A DNA stretch of 64,000 nt from contig JARHVA010003167.1 of NCBI GenBank assembly GCA_037957365.1, forward strand, positions 345,001-409,000. The letters run 5' to 3'. This document shows positions 60,254 through 64,000 of this stretch, piece by piece. Each line of letters opens with the position of its first letter. Positions within the stretch are counted from its first letter, which is position 1. The stretch comes from Torreya grandis. Its lineage: Eukaryota > Streptophyta > Pinopsida > Cupressales > Taxaceae. A program made the translations under genes and the position numbers. The notes beneath the pieces are model-generated. The model ran no database searches and was not told where the DNA came from. It worked only from the letters and a program-made list of their open reading frames with translations.

Positions 60254-62282
60254 AGTTTCTTACTATCTCATTCCATGGTATTAATATGTTTTTAATCATT
60301 AGGTACAATATTTTTGAGTTTTTGCTATGAAAAAACTTAGTTATTATTTTAAATGTAAGCAATGGGAGTCAGGGTTATCTTTTATCTTATACATAAACAC
60401 ACCAGTCAAAAAGTTAAAATCTATTACACATTGGTAATTAATAAATAAGATAATATAACTCTTACTCTGATCACGATTTATAATTTATTTCCCCATAATT
60501 ATGAAGGATTATAAATTTTTAATAGAAACCCAAAATGTAGGAACTAAACTTATCTGAGTAGTTGATCCAATAAAACTCTTACCAATGTACCTAATAGTTA
60601 GATATAACGTTGAGTTATATATTTTAGGTATATATATTATTTCTTAATATATTTTAAGTGTAGATATTATTTCTTCAACCCATATGTGCTTTCTTTCCCT
60701 ACACTTTCTCCCTCCCTTCTAATTTCCCTATAATTTCTCCTTCCTTTCCAATATTCCTATAAGATCTTAAGATATCCAGTTCTTATAGTCAAAGCACACA
60801 TTCTTGGAATGTGCAACTAATTAACCCATTCCTCACTCATTTCAATAATAAGTTAGGATTAATCCTCTTCAATTCATTTAAAGTTATGTCATATAGATTG
60901 ACAGGGAAATACATGGCACAAAAGGATACCCTAAAGCTAGATTCATCTCAAAGATCTTCAAAGTCTAGAGGTAAATCAATGAAGGTGGTTCATATTGGAA
61001 ACCCTAAAATGTTTCAAGCAAGTGAAATAAATTATGCACAATTTTGCAATCCCCCACTTGGCAAAAGAGGGTATTATCTACATCTTCTTCTTATGGTGCA
61101 AAATCATCATCTACTTCTAAAAAAGTGAATTTGGATTGGGATGAGAGTCCTCAAGTCAAAGTACCAATGCTTGAACATCCATTAAAATGCTACCCAATTC
61201 CAAATAGTACTCCACAACCTACAATTTACATAGATGGTGTTTCTATATTTGAAGTTCAGTAGAAGGAGATGATGTCTAACATATATTCCCAACAAATGTT
61301 TGACACATTGGAAAACCTTGGAGATGAGATAATTTATTTCAAATTTTCCCTTCATCTATCTTATGATGAATGAATTTGATGAACCATGAGGGTTCTAGAA
61401 GTGAAGCCTTCATTAAATTTATCCCTGAAATATGTCCAAAAATTAGTTGTATGCATATTTTCCATTTGTATTTGTATAAGATACAATAAAATGGACCTTT
61501 ATAATGTTTTTACAGTATTATTATCTCTCTATTGATTAGGGAGATTATAAATTTGATTATGACTGTTACAAGGCTCAATGATATTTTGTGATTATAATTT
61601 TATTTACATTTTGAAGCAAGTTAATCTAGAATGCAACATGCATTTGAAAGGAATGACTTTGAATGTAAAAATCAAGAGAACCTCTGGTGCAATAGTAAAC
61701 TTATAATGGTTTATGTATCTTATCTTTTATCTAAATTTATATATGCATAGTCATTGTTCTTTTAAATGTTTCCTATGGATTCAACATTAAACCAAAAGGT
61801 GTAGCAGGTAGAAATAAAAACAATTATTGGTTGAATGTAAGTATGTCTTGGCATCTCTTTGTTATCATAGGGTTGAGTGAAGTATTATTCTTTTAATAAT
61901 CTCTTTGTTTTAGTAATATTGAATTGTATAATTGTGATATAATTATTGTATATTATTTCATACTAGTTAGACATTTGGAACTTGACATCACTATAATGAG
62001 TTTGAGAGTTCTATGAATATTGAAGTTAAGTGTCATTATTTATAAGAATATAAATTAGAGGCTCGAAAAATATAGTCAGAAGGGTTGGTAGTTTAGTGGT
62101 AGAGTCCTAAGTATGGTATCAGAATTAGAAGTAACAAAAATGGGCACCTCCAAAAGCTCTGGTCAAAGAAGGGTCAGCAGCCCAGTGGTGGAGCACACTA
62201 GCATGCAAATAATATTTATTTAGAAATATAAATAGGGAAACCCTCCCAAACATTGATGTCTTTGTAGAGAAATATAAATGAA
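60254..62282 (+). repeat. duplicon D2, last part
   Basis: It resumes the D1 match at about 12720 and runs to about 14770: the VQ promoter region, VQ pseudogene, its 3' flank and the tRNA-like pair (about 62090-62230, GGGTTGGTAGTTTAGTGGTA and GGGTCAGCAGCCCAGTGGTG). Copia Z ends the match. Confidence 0.85.
60913..61379 (+). pseudogene. VQ-motif protein pseudogene, paralogue of 13393-13860
   Basis: It starts like the intact gene (MAQKDTLKLDSSQRSSKS, then MKVVHIGNPKM). A one-base deletion near 61027 shifts the frame just before the VQ motif, so the motif is lost. The shifted frame (61044-61259) keeps the downstream part (STSSSYGAKSSSTSKK, LDWDESPQVKVP). A CAG-to-TAG stop at 61260 and a CGA-to-TGA stop at 61371 follow. 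Even ignoring the shift, the V and G of the motif are replaced. The TATA box reads TATAAGA. It was broken after the D1/D2 duplication. Confidence 0.85.
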
Positions 62283-62287
62283 ATAAA

Positions 62288-62823
62288 TGAAGGTTTTAAG
62301 AGAGGAGGATGGGAGATAAATATAAACTCAATCCTAGAAAACTAAGGATTTAAATTAATCAAACAAAATAGAGTAGAAAAATGAAAACCTATAAAATTCA
62401 AAGCTAGAGAGTAAGAAAAGCTACAGCTATTTAGGAAACCAAATCTACACATATAACTATCTTCAATGATATGTATATATTCATCAATAGTACACAACAA
62501 CTACAACTACACAAAATTATATATTAAGTATATATCCTATGTTCTAAATTTTTTTGCTCCTTTCTAACTATCTTTTCCCTTCCTAATGTTTGTACACAAA
62601 ATAAAATAACTCCTCTCTTCTTTTTTCTTTGTTGGCTAGCCTCTAGATAGAAGATAACAACTAGGAATTAATGTGTAGTTACAGCTCACACATGTTATAC
62701 CTAACATCAGCCAATAAAGATCATTATTGCAAATCCTCTTGGACAATGATACAAATATAGAAAGCACAAATAAAATATTTGGACAATAAATGCCTAGATA
62801 TGAGAAATTACTATTTTCTAATA
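62288..62823 (-). repeat. 3' LTR of copia Z
   Basis: On the minus strand it starts TATTAGAAAATAG (expected TGTTAG) at 62823, behind the purine tract AATTTAAAGGGGAG (62838-62824). The far border is placed where the D1 match ends, near 62288. The 5' LTR lies outside the window. Confidence 0.65.
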
Positions 62824-62866
62824 CTCCCCTTTAAATTGAACTAGTAGGGATCATTAAAAAATTTCA

Positions 62867-63135
62867 TCAAATTACTCCAGAGTTGTTACTACATATTTTA
62901 GAGCTATCTGTAGAGTATCTATCTTTGGAGTTATCTATCTTCAAAGTGACTATATTCAGAGTAGTCTTCAGAGCAACTATATTCATAAAATTATTCAAAG
63001 AAACTATCTTTGGAGTAGTCTTCGGAGCATCTATCTTTGGAACAATGTTTAGAGCATCTATCTTTGGAGCAATCTTGAGAGTATCCATCTTCAAAGCTGC
63101 ATTTTTGGAGATATATTCATAGCTATCTTCAAAGC
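62867..63135 (-). repeat. in-frame tandem-repeat tail of copia Z
   Basis: About eight repeats of 9-10 residues around ...KIAPKIDALNIVPKIDA, nucleotide period 27-30. They are read on the minus strand between the RNase H end and the purine tract. The 75-codon open run 62867-63094 covers most of it. The position equals that of the 7-residue repeats in copia Y, but the sequence is unrelated. Confidence 0.75.
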
Positions 63136-63422
63136 TACATACATTTGCATGATAAACAAACTCCTAAACAACTTATTAAATAATGAAATGTTTGCTTTGC
63201 CAATGACTTTGTAAATATGTTATAAACCTTATTTTTATACTTGAAAAGATCTCAAGAAATTTCTTTGTTGTTGATAATATCTCTAATAAAATGGTACCTA
63301 GTATCAATATGCTTAGTTCTCTTATGAAAAACATGATTTTTAGATAATGTAATGGCTGAACTATTGTCACAAAATATTATATTCGATTCCTTTTTATCAT
63401 GCATTAAGTATTTCAACATCCT

Positions 63423-63863
63423 TCACATCCAAATAGGTTGACAATATGCACTAGTTGCTACCATATACTCCGCTTGAGTTGAAGAAAGAGTCACAATGGG
63501 TTGTTTCTTTGAAGCCCATAACATAACACTTATACCGAAGTGAAAATCATACCCAAAAGTACATTTTTGATCATCTATGCTACCCCTATAATCATTGTCT
63601 ATGTATCCAACAAGAATAAAATCAAATGAAGTAGAATACAATATGCCAAAATCCTTTTTACTACTGACATACCTTACTATTTTCTTACTGGCCAGCCAAT
63701 GAGAGTCTTTTGGAAACTCTATAAACCTTAAAATTAGTCTTACACCATACATAATATCAGGCCTTATGGTTTTCAAATACATAAGGCTTCCATCTAGCCT
63801 CTTGATCAATGTAGGAGCTACATATGGTCCATCATCCTTCTTCCTTAGCTTCAATCCCATCAT
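63423..63863 (-). pseudogene. copia RT end and RNase H of Z
   Basis: An uninterrupted run of 146 codons. It begins GLKLRKKDDGPYVAPTLIKR, passes DGSLMYLKTIRPDIMYGV, and holds the RNase H block VGYIDNDYRGSIDDQK, then WASKKQPIVTLSSTQAEYM. RNase H removes the RNA strand during reverse transcription. The metal-binding aspartates (D.D.. and E of AEY) are kept. The frame is lost just downstream (63420 and below), where [12 protein letters not shown] and IFTKSLAKQ pieces occur in other frames. RT continues past 63864 toward the window edge. Confidence 0.8.
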
Positions 63864-64000
63864 GACTAGTTATGGGTCTACCTTGTTCTTTACCATATAG
63901 AATCTATTCAATATTTCATTGCATATTTGGATTTAGAAATAAATATACCGTCATTGGATTGATGGAATTTAATTCCAAAAAAATTATCTCATAATCCCTA

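Larger units (their letters stand above)
62824..64000 (-). mobile_element. Ty1/copia element Z, 3' internal part
   Basis: Minus-strand copia element that enters D2 from the right and runs off the window. It contains the end of RT, RNase H, a repeat-rich tail and the purine tract, followed by the 3' LTR. It differs from X and Y in sequence and in its tail repeats. The long uninterrupted RNase H run suggests that it is younger than Y. Confidence 0.8.

Overview
The window reads as nuclear DNA of a seed plant with a large, repeat-packed genome. It is AT-rich, has very low gene density, and consists mostly of old, stop-riddled LTR retrotransposons stacked inside one another. A conifer or other gymnosperm fits best. 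That is an inference from the decay and nesting of the elements, not from a diagnostic gene. I found no bacterial, organellar or viral genes, no CRISPR array and no operon.

Layout. 1-5.8 kb: oppositely oriented Ty3/gypsy relics (minus strand to about 3.8 kb, plus strand about 4.4-5.3 kb). 6.6-8.15 kb: an unidentified coding-like stretch and a minus-strand Ty1/copia 3' end. 8.19-14.76 kb: duplicon D1, which carries the one apparently intact gene, a VQ-motif protein at 13393-13860. 14.76-18.69 kb: AT-rich host DNA, a partial third copy of a D1 segment, and a DUF4283-type ORF relic. 18694-39338: copia element X (minus strand, 5-bp target duplication ATTAT). X is split by gypsy element A (22490-28114) and by a 9.86-kb gag-only LTR element (28781-38644, target duplication CCAAC). 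39.69-62.28 kb: duplicon D2, a direct-orientation paralogue of D1. D2 is opened by gypsy element C (40240-51590), by copia Y (54309-60248, target duplication CTTTT), and at its right end by copia Z, which runs off the window. Gypsy element B (40572-46209, target duplication CTTGC) sits inside the 5' LTR of its relative C. The D2 copy of the VQ gene (60913-61379) is a frameshifted pseudogene.

How the parts relate. The D1/D2 duplication came first. D1 preserves the empty sites of C and Y, so it works as an internal outgroup for the insertions. The nesting gives a relative order: X before A and the gag-only element, C before B, and D1/D2 before C, Y and Z.

The items most worth attention are the gag-only element with three CCHC-like modules and palindromic LTR ends, the in-frame tandem-repeat tails at the 3' ends of copia Y and Z, the self-nested gypsy pair, and the paralogous VQ gene/pseudogene pair. 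I found no convincing new biological system. All statements come from reading motifs and repeats by eye, without database searches.
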